A stretch of DNA of 64,000 bases from Planococcus citri (GCF_950023065.1 NC_088680.1:43760559-43824558), one strand, 5' to 3'; counted from the first letter of the stretch, positions 1 to 10,167 are shown. Numbers and translations: made by a program. The notes: generated from the letters alone by a model not told the origin.

Positions 1-2
1 AT

Positions 3-3000
3 AAAATCGGAAAGAAAGCTTCCTGGTTCGAAAATATCACGATTAGTAACGATGTGATACCTTTCAAGTTGGATTGTGGTGCCGAAAATAATGTTCTACC
101 GTATAAAATATTCAAGAAACTTGGCATCGATGAAAGTAAAATAAAATCTTCATCCGTACGTGCAGTCGCATATGGTAATACAGAGATCAACGTAGTTGGC
201 GAAATAAAATTGAAGTCTAAAGTGAAAAATCAAATTCACAATATCGAATATTTAATCGTAGATGTCGACGACGACCCATTACTTGGTTTAAGTACCTGTG
301 AAGAGCTGAAATTAATTAAACGAATAAACAAAGTTTCGAAAGCGGATCTATTGAAGGAATATGCGGATGTATTCAGAGGCATCGGAAAATTTAAGGAAAA
401 GTATACCCTTAAATTAAAAAAGAATGCAGTCCCAACGATTTGTAAGCTGAAACGCGTTCCTGAAAGCATCCGAAAAGAACTGAAAAAAACGCTGGATAGA
501 TATGAAAAAGCTAACATCATATCTAGGGTAAATAAACCCACTGAATGGGTAAGCAACATGGCCGTTGCTGAGAAGAAAAGCGGAAAACTTCGTTTGTGTT
601 TATTTCCGTTAGAATTGAACGAAGCGTTGATACCGGATGTTCATCCTATTCCAACATCGAAGGAAATTATTCCAGAATTAGCCAATAAAAAGGTATTTAC
701 GGTAGCAGACGTCAGTGAAGCGTTTTTCCATACAGAGCTTGATGAAGAAAGCAGTGAACTAACCACATTCATCACACCTTTTGGAAAATATAAGTATAAT
801 TACCTGCCACAAGGTCTTAATATCTCTGCTGAAGTACACCAAAGAAATATTGAGAAGGTATTCGAAGGTTTGCCTGTGTTCCCGTATACTGATGATTTTA
901 TTATTGCTGGAGAAGACGAAGAAGAACATGATCGAATTTTAAAATTAGTGCTGGATCGTGCCAGAGAGCACAACGTTCGTTTCAACATCAACAAACTACA
1001 ATACAAAATGTCCAAAGTCAAATTTTTAGGACTGATTGTATCTCGTGATGGCGTCGAAATTGATCAAGAGTATGTTGAAGCGGTCAAATCTCTTGGAATC
1101 CCAAAAAATCAAGAGGAACTTGGTTCTTTCTTGGGAATGGTGAATTCGTTACGTCAATTCATACCCAACATTGCTGAGAAAACGTCACTTTTACGGTCTT
1201 CGATGAAAAAAGGTACTGAATTCATTTGGACCTCCGATCATACCAAAGCTTATAACAAATTGATCGAAACACTGACCTCTACACCTACGTTGCGCATCTT
1301 TGATAGTAATAAACCAATACGTGTAGATTGTGATGCTTCCAAGAACGGCCTTGGAGCATGTTTGAAACAAGACAATCAACCAGTGTATTTTATGTCTCGA
1401 GCTCTCACTGAAACAGAAATTCGTTATTCACAAATCGAGAAAGAATTACTAGCGATCTGTTTTGCAGTTGAGAAATTTCATTACCATATCTACGGTCGAC
1501 ATGTTGATATCTATACCGATCACCTTCCGCTCCTACGTATTATGGAGAAGCCTTTATCTAATCTTACATCACGATTGCAGAAAATGAGAATGCGATTACT
1601 CCCGTATAAACTCAAGTTGCATTTTATCAAAGGAAAAGATAATAAAGTTGCTGATCATCTGTCAAGGTATTATTCTCTAACAACGAAATCGAATACTGAC
1701 TTCATGGACGTGCATATTCATTCTGTTCGTTCAAATTTCAAACCAAGCGATGAAAAGTTGAAGTCTATCAAGGAAGAAACTTCAAAAGATCCAATTTTGT
1801 CGCAAATTTTGAACGCATATCGTACTGATTGGCCCGAATTGAAAGATTTATCTCCAGATGTGAAGTACTATTACGAGTTACAAGATGACATTTTTGAAGA
1901 AGATGGTATTCTTTATTTAAATCATAAAATACTCGTTCCGAAGTCACTTGTTCCACAATTCTTGAGCAAAATTCATGAAGCTCATTTGGGTATTGAGAAA
2001 ACGAAGGCAAGAGCTAGAATGATATGTTTTTGGAGAAATATCAATCACGATATCGAAGAAGTCGTCAAGCAATGTAAAATTTGTGAAAAATATGCCAATA
2101 AACCTCAAAAGGAGCCGCTCATTCCTCACGAGCTGCCTGGTCTTCCATTTGAAAAAATTGGAATGGATATTGCCGAAGTACAAGGTAAACATTGTCTAGT
2201 GATAGTCGATTACTACAGCCACTGGATCGAAGTTCACAAATTGAAAAAGTTGGATGCAGATACGGTGGTTAATAAATTGAAAAATACGTTCAGTCGATTT
2301 GGTGTTCCTGCCAATGTAATTAGCGATAATGTTCCATTCAACAGCAAACAGTTACATCAATTCGCATCTGCATGGAATTTCAATATGACGTTTACCAGTC
2401 CTCGTTACCCTCAGTCAAATGGTATGGCTGAAAAAGCTGTTGGCATCGTGAAAAAGCTCATCAAAAAAGCAGCCGAATCCAATAACGACATTGAGGCGGC
2501 TTTGCTCGAATACAATAACACTCCGATCAAAAATCTGAACTATTCGCCTGCTCAGTTGCTACAGAATCGGTCACTACGTACGAAAATTCCCATTCATAAA
2601 AAGAATCTATCTCCGTCAATACCTGTTGATGTGAAATCTAAGCAAGAATTAAATCAACAGAAACATGAATTTTATTATAATTCATCAGCCAAAGCAAGAG
2701 AAGAATTTCGTATCGGTCAATATGTAACAGTCAGAGATGGTGCAGTTTGGTTACCTGGAAAAATCATCGGAAAGGCAGAAGAGCCGCGTTCATACTACGT
2801 TTCCATGAACAATAATACTTCTGTTTTGCGTCGAAACGCATCATTTTTGAGACCCTCGAAGAATAATCCTACATTTCAAACTTCTCATACAAGGCCGCGT
2901 AGAAAAACAGAAGAACAACAGATAGAAAATGATGAACAACCTCAAGAAGTTCAACCTACACCTACGGTGAGCCAAGAAATGATCGTTGAAAATGATAATC

Positions 3001-3083
3001 AGATAAGGCGTTCTCAGAGGGAAAGGAGATTACCCAATAGACTGAAAGACAGTGTATATAGTTATTCTAGTTACGATGTATAA
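3..3083 (+). CDS. pol: Ty3/gypsy retrotransposon Pol polyprotein (5' end outside window)
   Basis: The frame is open from base 3, so the protein starts left of the window; the GTG at 54 is an internal Val, used here as residue 1. Domains in order: retropepsin with DCGA at 7-10 (usually DTGA or DSGA); reverse transcriptase at about 120-335 with motif-A Asp219 and YTDD at 278-281; RNase H at about 421-537 with Asp427, Glu462, Asp489, Asp534; integrase with the zinc finger His641/His644/Cys674/Cys677 and catalytic Asp705, Asp758, Glu793; then a 'PRSY' tail module typical of K02A2.6/CsRn1-like gypsy elements. It would copy the element's RNA and insert the cDNA. No stop or frameshift interrupts about 1025 codons, but several hallmark residues deviate and the second Asp to Glu spacing is one residue short. 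Gag is not visible. Family call is firm; activity is unknown. Confidence 0.95.
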   Translation, partial: KIGKKASWFENITISNDVIPFKLDCGAENNVLPYKIFKKLGIDESKIKSSSVRAVAYGNTEINVVGEIKLKSKVKNQIHNIEYLIVDVDDDPLLGLSTCEELKLIKRINKVSKADLLKEYADVFRGIGKFKEKYTLKLKKNAVPTICKLKRVPESIRKELKKTLDRYEKANIISRVNKPTEWVSNMAVAEKKSGKLRLCLFPLELNEALIPDVHPIPTSKEIIPELANKKVFTVADVSEAFFHTELDEESSELTTFITPFGKYKYNYLPQGLNISAEVHQRNIEKVFEGLPVFPYTDDFIIAGEDEEEHDRILKLVLDRAREHNVRFNINKLQYKMSKVKFLGLIVSRDGVEIDQEYVEAVKSLGIPKNQEELGSFLGMVNSLRQFIPNIAEKTSLLRSSMKKGTEFIWTSDHTKAYNKLIETLTSTPTLRIFDSNKPIRVDCDASKNGLGACLKQDNQPVYFMSRALTETEIRYSQIEKELLAICFAVEKFHYHIYGRHVDIYTDHLPLLRIMEKPLSNLTSRLQKMRMRLLPYKLKLHFIKGKDNKVADHLSRYYSLTTKSNTDFMDVHIHSVRSNFKPSDEKLKSIKEETSKDPILSQILNAYRTDWPELKDLSPDVKYYYELQDDIFEEDGILYLNHKILVPKSLVPQFLSKIHEAHLGIEKTKARARMICFWRNINHDIEEVVKQCKICEKYANKPQKEPLIPHELPGLPFEKIGMDIAEVQGKHCLVIVDYYSHWIEVHKLKKLDADTVVNKLKNTFSRFGVPANVISDNVPFNSKQLHQFASAWNFNMTFTSPRYPQSNGMAEKAVGIVKKLIKKAAESNNDIEAALLEYNNTPIKNLNYSPAQLLQNRSLRTKIPIHKKNLSPSIPVDVKSKQELNQQKHEFYYNSSAKAREEFRIGQYVTVRDGAVWLPGKIIGKAEEPRSYYVSMNNNTSVLRRNASFLRPSKNNPTFQTSHTRPRRKTEEQQIENDEQPQEVQPTPTVSQEMIVENDNQIRRSQRERRLPNRLKDSVYSYSSYDV

Positions 3084-3176
3084 ATTTTGTAACTTATTTA
3101 TTCATTTATTTATTCGTTCATCTATTTATTTCCATGTTATTATTGTATTTGTTATTTATTTTGTATTTTTTGAGCT

Positions 3177-3188
3177 AAAGAAAGGGGA
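3177..3188 (+). other. polypurine tract
   Basis: AAAGAAAGGGGA lies immediately before the TG that opens the LTR, where gypsy elements prime plus-strand DNA synthesis. Position and composition both fit. Confidence 0.7.
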
Positions 3189-3295
3189 TGTAGAGTGCGC
3201 TACAATGTATCTACGTACGTAATTATTGGATGTTTAGGTTGTTATCGTTGATCATTAATAAATGAATGTATTCGTCTCGTGTACAATATATTACA
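3189..3295 (+). repeat. 3' LTR of the gypsy element
   Basis: A 107-bp segment beginning TGTAGAG and ending ATTACA, so the termini are inverted (TGTA/TACA). It directly follows the polypurine tract and carries AATAAA at 3257-3262. Short LTRs are known in some arthropod gypsy clades. The 5' LTR is outside the window, so identity and target duplication cannot be tested here. Confidence 0.65.
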
Positions 3296-3446
3296 AGTAC
3301 TACTTTCAAATTCATGTACTATTTATTTAGTAGTTCAGTATTACTCAGTATTACAGTACTGGAAGTAGTACTAATATTATACTTTAGTAGTACTGACCAT
3401 GTACTGACTATAGTACTGAAGTAGTACTGAACCTCGCATCACCCTA
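3296..3446. repeat. AGTACT-rich repeat, left part
   Basis: Dense copies of AGTACT and AGTAGTACTG on both strands (the core is palindromic). The same composition resumes at about 4860-5230 beyond an inserted element, so both pieces probably belong to one older repeat. The gypsy LTR abuts it on the left. Confidence 0.6.
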
Positions 3447-3451
3447 CAACT

Positions 3452-4835
3452 CACAGTGGGCTGTGAGCACCCTCAAAACGGGCGTAATTCAAAAACTTAC
3501 AACGAACTCAACAATGGTACAATGATATCCTCCCTTATGTTTTTGGGGTCGCAGAATACGAATTCGACAATATTTTTTGTAGGGGTGGGGGTGAGGGGGT
3601 GAAGGGGGCGAAAAATTCAAAATTTGACTATATAATGATGTGTGATACATCGAAGTGTATGTTTTTGAGGGTGTAGATCACGAATCTGACAATACTTTTT
3701 TCGTAAAGGTCAATGGTGGGGGCTGAGACGGTGAAAATGGTTAAAAATTCAAAAGTTGACTATATAATGATGTGTGATATGTCGAAATGTACCAATTTTC
3801 ATCAATTTACTCAATTTTAGTTGTTATAAAGTAATTTATAGAGGTATAATTTACGTTGAAACTCCGTTTTTCCTATTTATAAATACCTAGGAATAGAACA
3901 AAATTTTTGCACGTAGATGCACGGGAAATTCCAGCGGCTAGTAATACTTGAGGTAGTGTATTTCAAGATGTCAATTTCCATTTTTGCCCCCAAATGCCCC
4001 GGCGACTACAACAGCCAATTATACCTAGTGAAGAATCATAGTGAATTTTGTTAAAATGTTACAAATTTTTTCTTCCAGATTCTTCATCCCCCGCCCTTCA
4101 CCCCTTCTACACCCTCGAAAACGTACATTTTGACATATCACACGTCATTATGGTCAAATTTTGAATTTTTCACCGTTTTCACCCCCTTCATCCGCCACAA
4201 TTCACCCCTACGAGAAAAATATTGTCAAATTCGTGATCTACACCCTCAAAAACATACAATTCGATATATCACACATCATTATGGTCAAATTTTGAATTTT
4301 TCACCCCCTCCATCCCCCACCATTCACCCCTACGAAAAAAATATTGTCAAATTCGTGATCTACACCCTCAAAAACATACAATTCGATATATCACACATCA
4401 TTATGGTCAAATTTTGAATTTTTCACCCCCTCCATCCCCTACCATTCACCCCTACGAAAAAAATATTGTCAAATTCGTGATCTACTCCCTCAAAAACATA
4501 CAATTCGATATATCACACATCATTATGGTCAAATTTTGAATTTTTCACCCCCTCCATCCCCCACCATTCACCCCTACGAAAAAAATATTATCAAATTCGT
4601 GATCTACAACCTCGAAAACATACATTTCGACATATCACACATCATTATAGTCGAATTTGGTATTTTTCGCCCCCTTCGCCCCCTCGCCCCCACCCCTACA
4701 AAAAAAATATTGTTGAATTCGTATTCTGGGACCCCAAAAACATAAGGGAGGATATCATTGTACCATTGTTTTAGGGTTCATCGTAAGTTTTTGAGTTACA
4801 CGCCCGTTTTTAGGGTGCTCATACAGCCCACTGTG
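3452..4835. mobile_element. non-autonomous inverted-repeat transposon, CACAGTG termini, 5-bp target duplication
   Basis: Both ends read inward CACAGTGGGCTGT, and the arms stay alignable for at least 150 bp. The flanks are direct repeats CAACT at 3447-3451 and 4836-4840. There is no transposase; the longest frames are made of the internal tandem repeat. A terminal CAC(A/T)(A/G)TG heptamer with a 5-bp duplication is the signature of Transib and RAG-related transposons, so I infer a non-autonomous relative of that superfamily. The boundaries are well supported; the superfamily is a motif-based inference. Confidence 0.7.
4145..4750. repeat. 122-bp tandem repeat inside the CACAGTG element
   Basis: The motif TCATTATGGTCAAATTTTGA recurs with starts at 4145, 4276, 4398, 4520 and 4642 (the last with two substitutions), giving steps of 131, 122, 122 and 122 bp. 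Inverted units also lie in the left arm at about 3560-3790, so the terminal repeat itself contains one unit. Frames at 4130-4417 and 4536-4745 are repeat artefacts, not genes. Confidence 0.85.
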
Positions 4836-4840
4836 CAACT

Positions 4841-5232
4841 ATAATGTAATTCAAAAATGCTCCATCAGTACTATATTAATACTATAGCATGTTTTAGATC
4901 CGTCTTCAGTACTTCCACAGAAGTTGAGCAGTCTCAGGCCTGGCTAGAGGTTGGATGGGTGACCGTTTAGAAATTATTCTCTAGGAGTACTGAAGTTCGG
5001 TAGTTCAGTAGTACTGTAGTAAAACTAGGTGCAGTTCTGCTGTGTGATACCATTTTTTTCATAGAATCGTGAAGTTACAGTACTACTGAAAAGTAGTACT
5101 GCAGTATTACTTTTCAGTAGTACTGTGGTACTACTGTGTGATGGTACTAGAGTACTACTTGAAAAGTTCAAATTGTTACTACTGAAAGTAGTACTGCTTT
5201 CAGTATTAAATTAGTAGTACTATTTTTTTGCA
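4841..5232. repeat. AGTACT-rich repeat, right part
   Basis: Continuation of the repeat at 3296-3446 after the CACAGTG element. It contains many AGTACT palindromes and short inverted repeats, for example around 5080-5140, and encloses the 5S-like fragment. Confidence 0.6.
4912..4972 (+). ncRNA. 5S rRNA-like fragment (pseudogene or 5S-derived SINE)
   Basis: GAAGTTGAGCAG, then about 20 bases later GGTTGGATGGGTGACCG, match the middle of eukaryotic 5S rRNA, the internal promoter region, with scattered substitutions. The 5' half of 5S is not clearly recognisable and the 3' end diverges, so this is not a functional 5S gene. It sits in AGTACT-rich DNA and may be the head of a 5S-derived (SINE3-type) retroposon. 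Confidence 0.55.
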
Positions 5233-5389
5233 TGGGTACAGCCCCTCCAAATTGACCTAGATGGCTCAAATTTTCACAGTACAGTTGGAGGATATACCCG
5301 AAGTGCCTTTTGCCAGTTTCAACCTTCCACCCCCATTTGACCTGTTTCAGGGTCAAGACAGGTTTGTTACCACATTTTTTGAAGAAAGA

Positions 5390-5805
5390 AGAAGAGAGTT
5401 GGGCGAAGCCCGAGGGGGGTGCAGCCAACATAAGAAAGAAACCGTGGAAGGAGTGATTTGGGCGAAGCCCATGGGGGTTGTAGGGGGGACAACGTCCCCC
5501 TAAACGAAGGCGAAGCACAGGAGCGAATCGAGGGTGCGAGTAGCTCAAGAGAAGCGCAGAACACGAAAAAAAGACATCAGCAGGAGGTAATTGGGCGAAG
5601 CCCAAGGGGGGTGTACCCCAACACAGGCGAAGCACAGGAGCGAAGCGAGGGTGCGAGTAGTTCAAGCGAAGCGCAGAACACAAAAAAAAGATATCAGCAG
5701 GAGGTAATTGGGCGAAGCCCAAGGGGGGTGCAGGGGGGACAAAGTCCCCCCAAATACCGGCGAAGCACAGGAGCGAAGCGAGGGTGCGAGTAGTTCAAAA
5801 GCCCT
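5390..5805 (+). repeat. GC-rich GCGAAGC tandem repeat, about 115-135 bp unit
   Basis: The block GGCGAAGCACAGGAGCGAA recurs at about 5510, 5624 and 5758, and the palindromic GGGCGAAGCCC recurs at about 5400, 5460, 5592 and 5709. It is far more GC-rich than its surroundings. Its right edge is where homology to intron 3 of the nuclease array begins, so it marks the break that truncated copy 1. The frames it contains on both strands (for example 5168-5722 minus) show only repeat periodicity. Confidence 0.8.
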
Positions 5806-6135
5806 CAATGTTTCTTGCACAAAAATTTGGCTCTTATGTAGCGGCAGACTGCTACGACTTTTTTCTCATTTATAGTTGACGCATTAAAAATCAAATATTG
5901 AATTCAAGTAGAGGTACTTTTTGTGAATATCGAAATTTACTCTGGAGAGGTAGCCTATGTATTGAAACATTTTTCCCTACTCTGATGTAGCAAAGCCACA
6001 GGAATGGTTTCGACATTGGTAACAAATCAGGTCCCCTAGAAGTTGTCATACCTATTGTAGACTTTGGATTCTAAACCCAAGTTAGAAAATCCAAATCCTG
6101 CATGGATGTAAGAATTATAAGAAATAGTGTCTCAC

Positions 6136-6729
6136 CATTTTACAATGATGATAATTATATCTAGGACCTACAAATCTGATCTCGTTTCCGAACAAATACA
6201 TCTGAAAAAAATACAATATTTCCGTGAGAATATGATTTAAAAAGTGTGAGGAGGAGGTAGAAAAGGAACGTGAATTATCAACCTCATATCCAATTTCATA
6301 CTCTGCCCTTTGTGAATTATAAATCATCCCAGGTTCATACGACTTCTCACAAAAATCAAGTTCACTCTCTGTCGGGGGTTCATTTCTCCACAAAATTAAC
6401 CGCGAGAATACGCTTTGTTTGGTCAACGAGACATCTCTGTTGAATTGATGCTCTAGAGGGCTGGAAGCAGGGCATGCGGCTACATATTTATTTTCAATAG
6501 CACACCTACGGTTAATGGTGTCATTGAGCGGGATGTCTTCAAGGTCACCAGAATAGAATTTTCCGTCGCGAAAATTAAAAAGTAAAGCTGTAAAAATATG
6601 AACGAATACAGAATTGAATAAAATCATAGAATAGTATTTCCTTATTTATCAATGAATCAGGTAGTTACCTATTTCCGATCGCACTTCGGTGAAAAAGAAA
6701 CATAAAAAAGCGAAAATCAATGGATTCAT
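6136..6729 (-). pseudogene. array copy 1: 3'-truncated nuclease-like gene (E1-E3 only)
   Basis: E1 6729-6669 encodes a signal peptide starting MNPLIFAFLCFFFTEVRS; E2 is 6587-6283 and E3 6201-6136, joined by GT-AG introns in phases 1 and 0. E2 has the family block SPLEHQF, then LTKQSVFSRLILWRN and EYEIGYE. Array-like intron-3 sequence continues to about 5850 and then stops at the GCGAAGC repeat; no E4-E7 is found to its left. The nuclease domain is therefore missing. The E2 donor, GTTGAT, is weak. The remaining exons have no internal stops, so a short secreted product is conceivable, but a truncated pseudogene is the simplest reading. Confidence 0.75.
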
Positions 6730-7738
6730 CTTTTCGAAGATGAATAATTTACTTATCCGGTTCAACCTCAAACTGTACACAATTACTCGACGTAGGCATA
6801 AACTTCCACAAATCGGGTGTATGTTCAAAATTATTTCTGATTCTAGTTTCCCTTTTAATTTAGAGGCAATCTGATCTGAGGATGTATACCTAATCTAATA
6901 TTTGTTGGTACATATCTAAAATGGTTAATTTAATCTGCTATATGAGGTCCAAGAACTGCAATAGATTAACTCCAAACTAAACAGATTCCTTATTCGATTT
7001 CAATGAGATTACAAAATTCAAGTACATATTACATAATATTTGTCTTCCTCTTTTAATTTAAAAGCTACGAGTACTTAGGTACCTACTCGTATCTTGATTT
7101 GGTATTATGAAACGCGAACATTAAGAATGATTTAATTTTGAGGCGGGTAATCCAGGAAAATCAAATTAATAAAGCATCGACTAGATAGGTAGCTACCGAA
7201 TATTCGTCAATAAAATTTTAAATCTCCAAAATTCTTCAGTTACAAAATTTATTCTGTGTGAAATTTTCAAGACTTTGTGTGTATGAAAAAATATAGCAAT
7301 TCGAATAAACTGATAAAAAATTGTTTTCTGTTCTTTAAAACTGTAAATTTTCAAAAGTTTGGGCCCTAGTTCACTTGAGCACAATCAACACTTTTCCAAG
7401 AACTTGCAGTCTCGGCTTCGCTCGAGCAGCAAAATGTTCTCTTCTATATTTTGACATTAATTTTCAAAAATTGAAAGTTGAAAAAGAGCGTGGAAGAAAA
7501 CGAAAAAAGGAAAAAGAAAACTTGATTTTTGATTTCAGGTGGCACCAAAACTATTTTCTAAAGGAGAAAGTAGATTGAGTGCAACAGAATTTTTAATGAT
7601 TGCGGAATAAATATTCACACATTTATGTAGTTAATCACCTTCATAATAATCGTCAAAAAATGTAAAAATCTGGAAAGTGAATAAGAAAAAGAGTTTCACA
7701 GGATAAATAAAAATAAAGACATCTGTTCTTATCAAGTT
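6730..7738. other. array spacer between copies 1 and 2
   Basis: Holds the 5' flank of copy 1 and the 3' flank of copy 2. A block shared by most spacers (about 7330-7500) contains CTTCGCTCGAGCAGCAAAAT; versions recur near 10930, 14650 and 29820. No gene is seen; small frames are not conserved between copies. Confidence 0.6.
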
Positions 7739-7744
7739 TTTATT
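7739..7744 (-). terminator. poly(A) signal AATAAA of array copy 2
   Basis: AATAAA follows the stop codon of copy 2 with no intervening base. The same arrangement, immediately after or overlapping the stop, is seen in copies 4, 5 and 6, implying extremely short 3' UTRs. In copy 3 the corresponding bases read AATGAA. Confidence 0.55.
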
Positions 7745-10167
7745 TCACTCTTGTAATATCTCTTTTAAAAATCTCTCAAAACTTGAATTAACGATTTCCG
7801 CCCTATCCTCACAAGACCACCACTCCAGAGACCATTGTTTTTTGTGACATGGAACTTCGGCCAAATTTAGTTTATTCATGCCGCAACAATCGACGTTTAA
7901 TTTTTTTGCAAGAACTGCGGTCATCGGACAAACGTAAGTTGATCCAGTTTTTGAATCATCGTTGATTATTTTTTCCCAGGTGCGAATAAAAGTATCGTTT
8001 TTGTGGCAAAGTCTATCAGCATCTCGGAGTGGGCTGGGATCATTATGGATTACGATTACTGCGAAATGGTTGCCACCTAAGACTTCGAATTTAATAATGC
8101 GATAAATTATTTTTGGAATTTCTACGACATGATCGCGTTTAGTATCTGATAAATACATTCTTCGCCTGCCGTTCGGTACCGTCATTTTCAATACTCCATT
8201 TACACCAAAAATGACATCGTCAACGTTTAAATGCGAACAACTGGCAAGCCTGGCTGAGCTCGAGTCAAAATACCACAGTGGAACTATCTGCGATGGTGTT
8301 AAACATCCGTAAGGTTGCCCGCATGACAGATCAGGGTTTCCTTTAAATAAGGACGAAGGTACCAAAATGTCTTTCAAACGCTTTTTCTGATTTTTCTGAA
8401 ATACATATACGTAAAAGGCATCTCTCAAAAAGAAAACCATCCTAAACTATGTTCGCGCTGAATTTGATATAACGTCAGAAATTAATGCTTTCCTCACGTG
8501 TTTTAATTTATGATTGGCAAGAATGAGATAAGACAATAAGATGCTTATTGCAAATTGATCAGTTTTTTCCCTCAAATTTTTAAATAGGTAAGTACAGAAA
8601 AATTTCAGAGAATCATTTTTAAAAGTTCGAACTAATTTCGTAACAATTCATTGCGATTTTTCCTCAGCTCTGAAAAATCAGACTGAATACCTTCAGGTAT
8701 AGTTCACTGCATTGGCAGTATCAGAACTCAGAAATTGGTAATAACTGATAATCAAATTAATCACGAAACTGATTGGAGTGGTTTCTTACTTGTACCTATG
8801 TATATGTAGTAAGCAGCATAAAAACATAGTTACCTTTGAGTACAATTCTTCGTCGGCAAGTTGATAATTTTTGCATTCGTCTTTCAAATTTTCGGGAGTT
8901 ACCATATATCGCTTAAATGCCAAATGTTTATTGTTTTTTGAGCAATTCATAGACAGTACATGTATCCAATAAAAACCCTACAACAATACGTACAAAACAG
9001 CAAAAGTTACATGTAGGCCAAGGTACGTGTTTTTTAATTTAGTTTTTCAAGTAAGTACATAGATGCCTAATAATTAGTAAGTAATGATCAAATCCACATT
9101 ACCAGAGTTGGATATCCATTGGTGAAATTGAACAAAGTGTGGTTGTAATTTTCGTATCTAATTACAAATTCAGAGGTGCCATTGAATATTGTTCGATCCT
9201 CAATGTTATACATGTGCTTTTCTTTATTTACCTGCGTGAAAATGATTATAAAAGTACGCATAAAAAATTCGAATTTCTTTCTCCCATTTATACGCAGTTG
9301 ACACATTCAACATCGAATTTATAATTTAAATACTGTAGGGTTAATATCGAAATTCATTATTTTCCCTCATTCTAATGAACAGCTTGTAGCAAAGCCACAG
9401 GAACGGTTTCCACATTGGAAACAAGTCAGGTCCCTTAGACAGTTTTATATTGCAAATTTTGGATTCTAAACTCAAATTAGAAGATCAACATATATAATGC
9501 ACGAATGTAAGAGTTCTAAGAAATGGTCATTCACCGTTTTGTAATAATGATAATCGTTATTCTTGGTGTTCAGGGATTCTGTCTCGTTTCTAAAAAAATA
9601 CAACTGAAAAAATATACAATATTTTTGTGAGAATATGATTTAATACTGAGAGGACGAGTAGGTAAAAAACGCACGAATTATCTACCTCATATCCGATTTC
9701 GTACTCTCCGGTAAGTGAATTATAAATCATCGCAGGTTCATATGAGTTCTCACAAAAATCAATGTCACTCTCTGTCAGGGATTGATTTCTCCACAAAATT
9801 AATCTCGAGAATACGCTTTGTTTGGTCAACGAGACGTCATGTTTGTTGAATTGCTGCTCTAGAGGGCTAGTATAGCAGGGCACGCAGCAATATATTCTTC
9901 TGTACCCCAACATTCGGTAACGATGTTATTGTGCCAAACGTCTTCAACTTCCTCCAAGAAGCGTTCGTAGCCTGTGTTAAGAAGTAAAGCTGTAAAAATA
10001 AAGGCAAGTGTAGAAAAATGAGCTTATCTCGAAGTGTTGAGGTATATTATCACATTGATTGAAATCATAGGATTCTATTTTCCTTATTCATCAATGAAGT
10101 AGTCACCTTTTTCTGATCGCACTTCGGTTACAAAAACACATAGGATAGAAAAAATCAATGAATTCAT
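7745..10167 (-). pseudogene. array copy 2: nuclease-like gene with frameshift and E6-E7 fusion
   Basis: Exons: E1 10167-10107 (signal peptide MNSLIFSILCVFVTEVRS), E2 9989-9686, E3 9603-9535, E4 9231-9103, E5 8977-8834, fused E6/E7 8395-7745. Two lesions are visible. E2 has two extra bases near 9868-9875 (AGTATAGC against GGAAGC in the other copies), giving a stop soon after the CPA motif. E6 and E7 are joined without an intron at about 8220, which removes about 25 codons (the segment with IPVWKSIAEGN) but keeps the frame of the C-terminal 216 aa. The motif SCGQPYGCLTP and the Asn of SHLNV are kept. Introns are otherwise present, so this is not a retrocopy. An assembly error could explain the 2-bp change but not the deletion. 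Confidence 0.8.

Noticed and set aside
54..56. GTG at 54 as the start of the gypsy polyprotein
   Set aside because: The frame is open upstream to base 3 and the protease motif follows at once, so this is an internal Val codon.
4130..4745. Frames encoding a repeated peptide at 4130-4417 and 4536-4745
   Set aside because: The 122-bp unit is not a multiple of three and the frames are by-products of the tandem repeat.
5168..5722. 184-aa minus-strand frame and overlapping frames in the GCGAAGC repeat
   Set aside because: Long open frames occur on both strands, the peptide is internally repetitive and follows the DNA repeat unit, and nothing resembles a domain.
6730..7738. Extra small exon in the spacer block conserved between array copies
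   Set aside because: Frames over the conserved block differ between spacers and contain stops in several of them; conservation is explained by tandem duplication of the whole unit.
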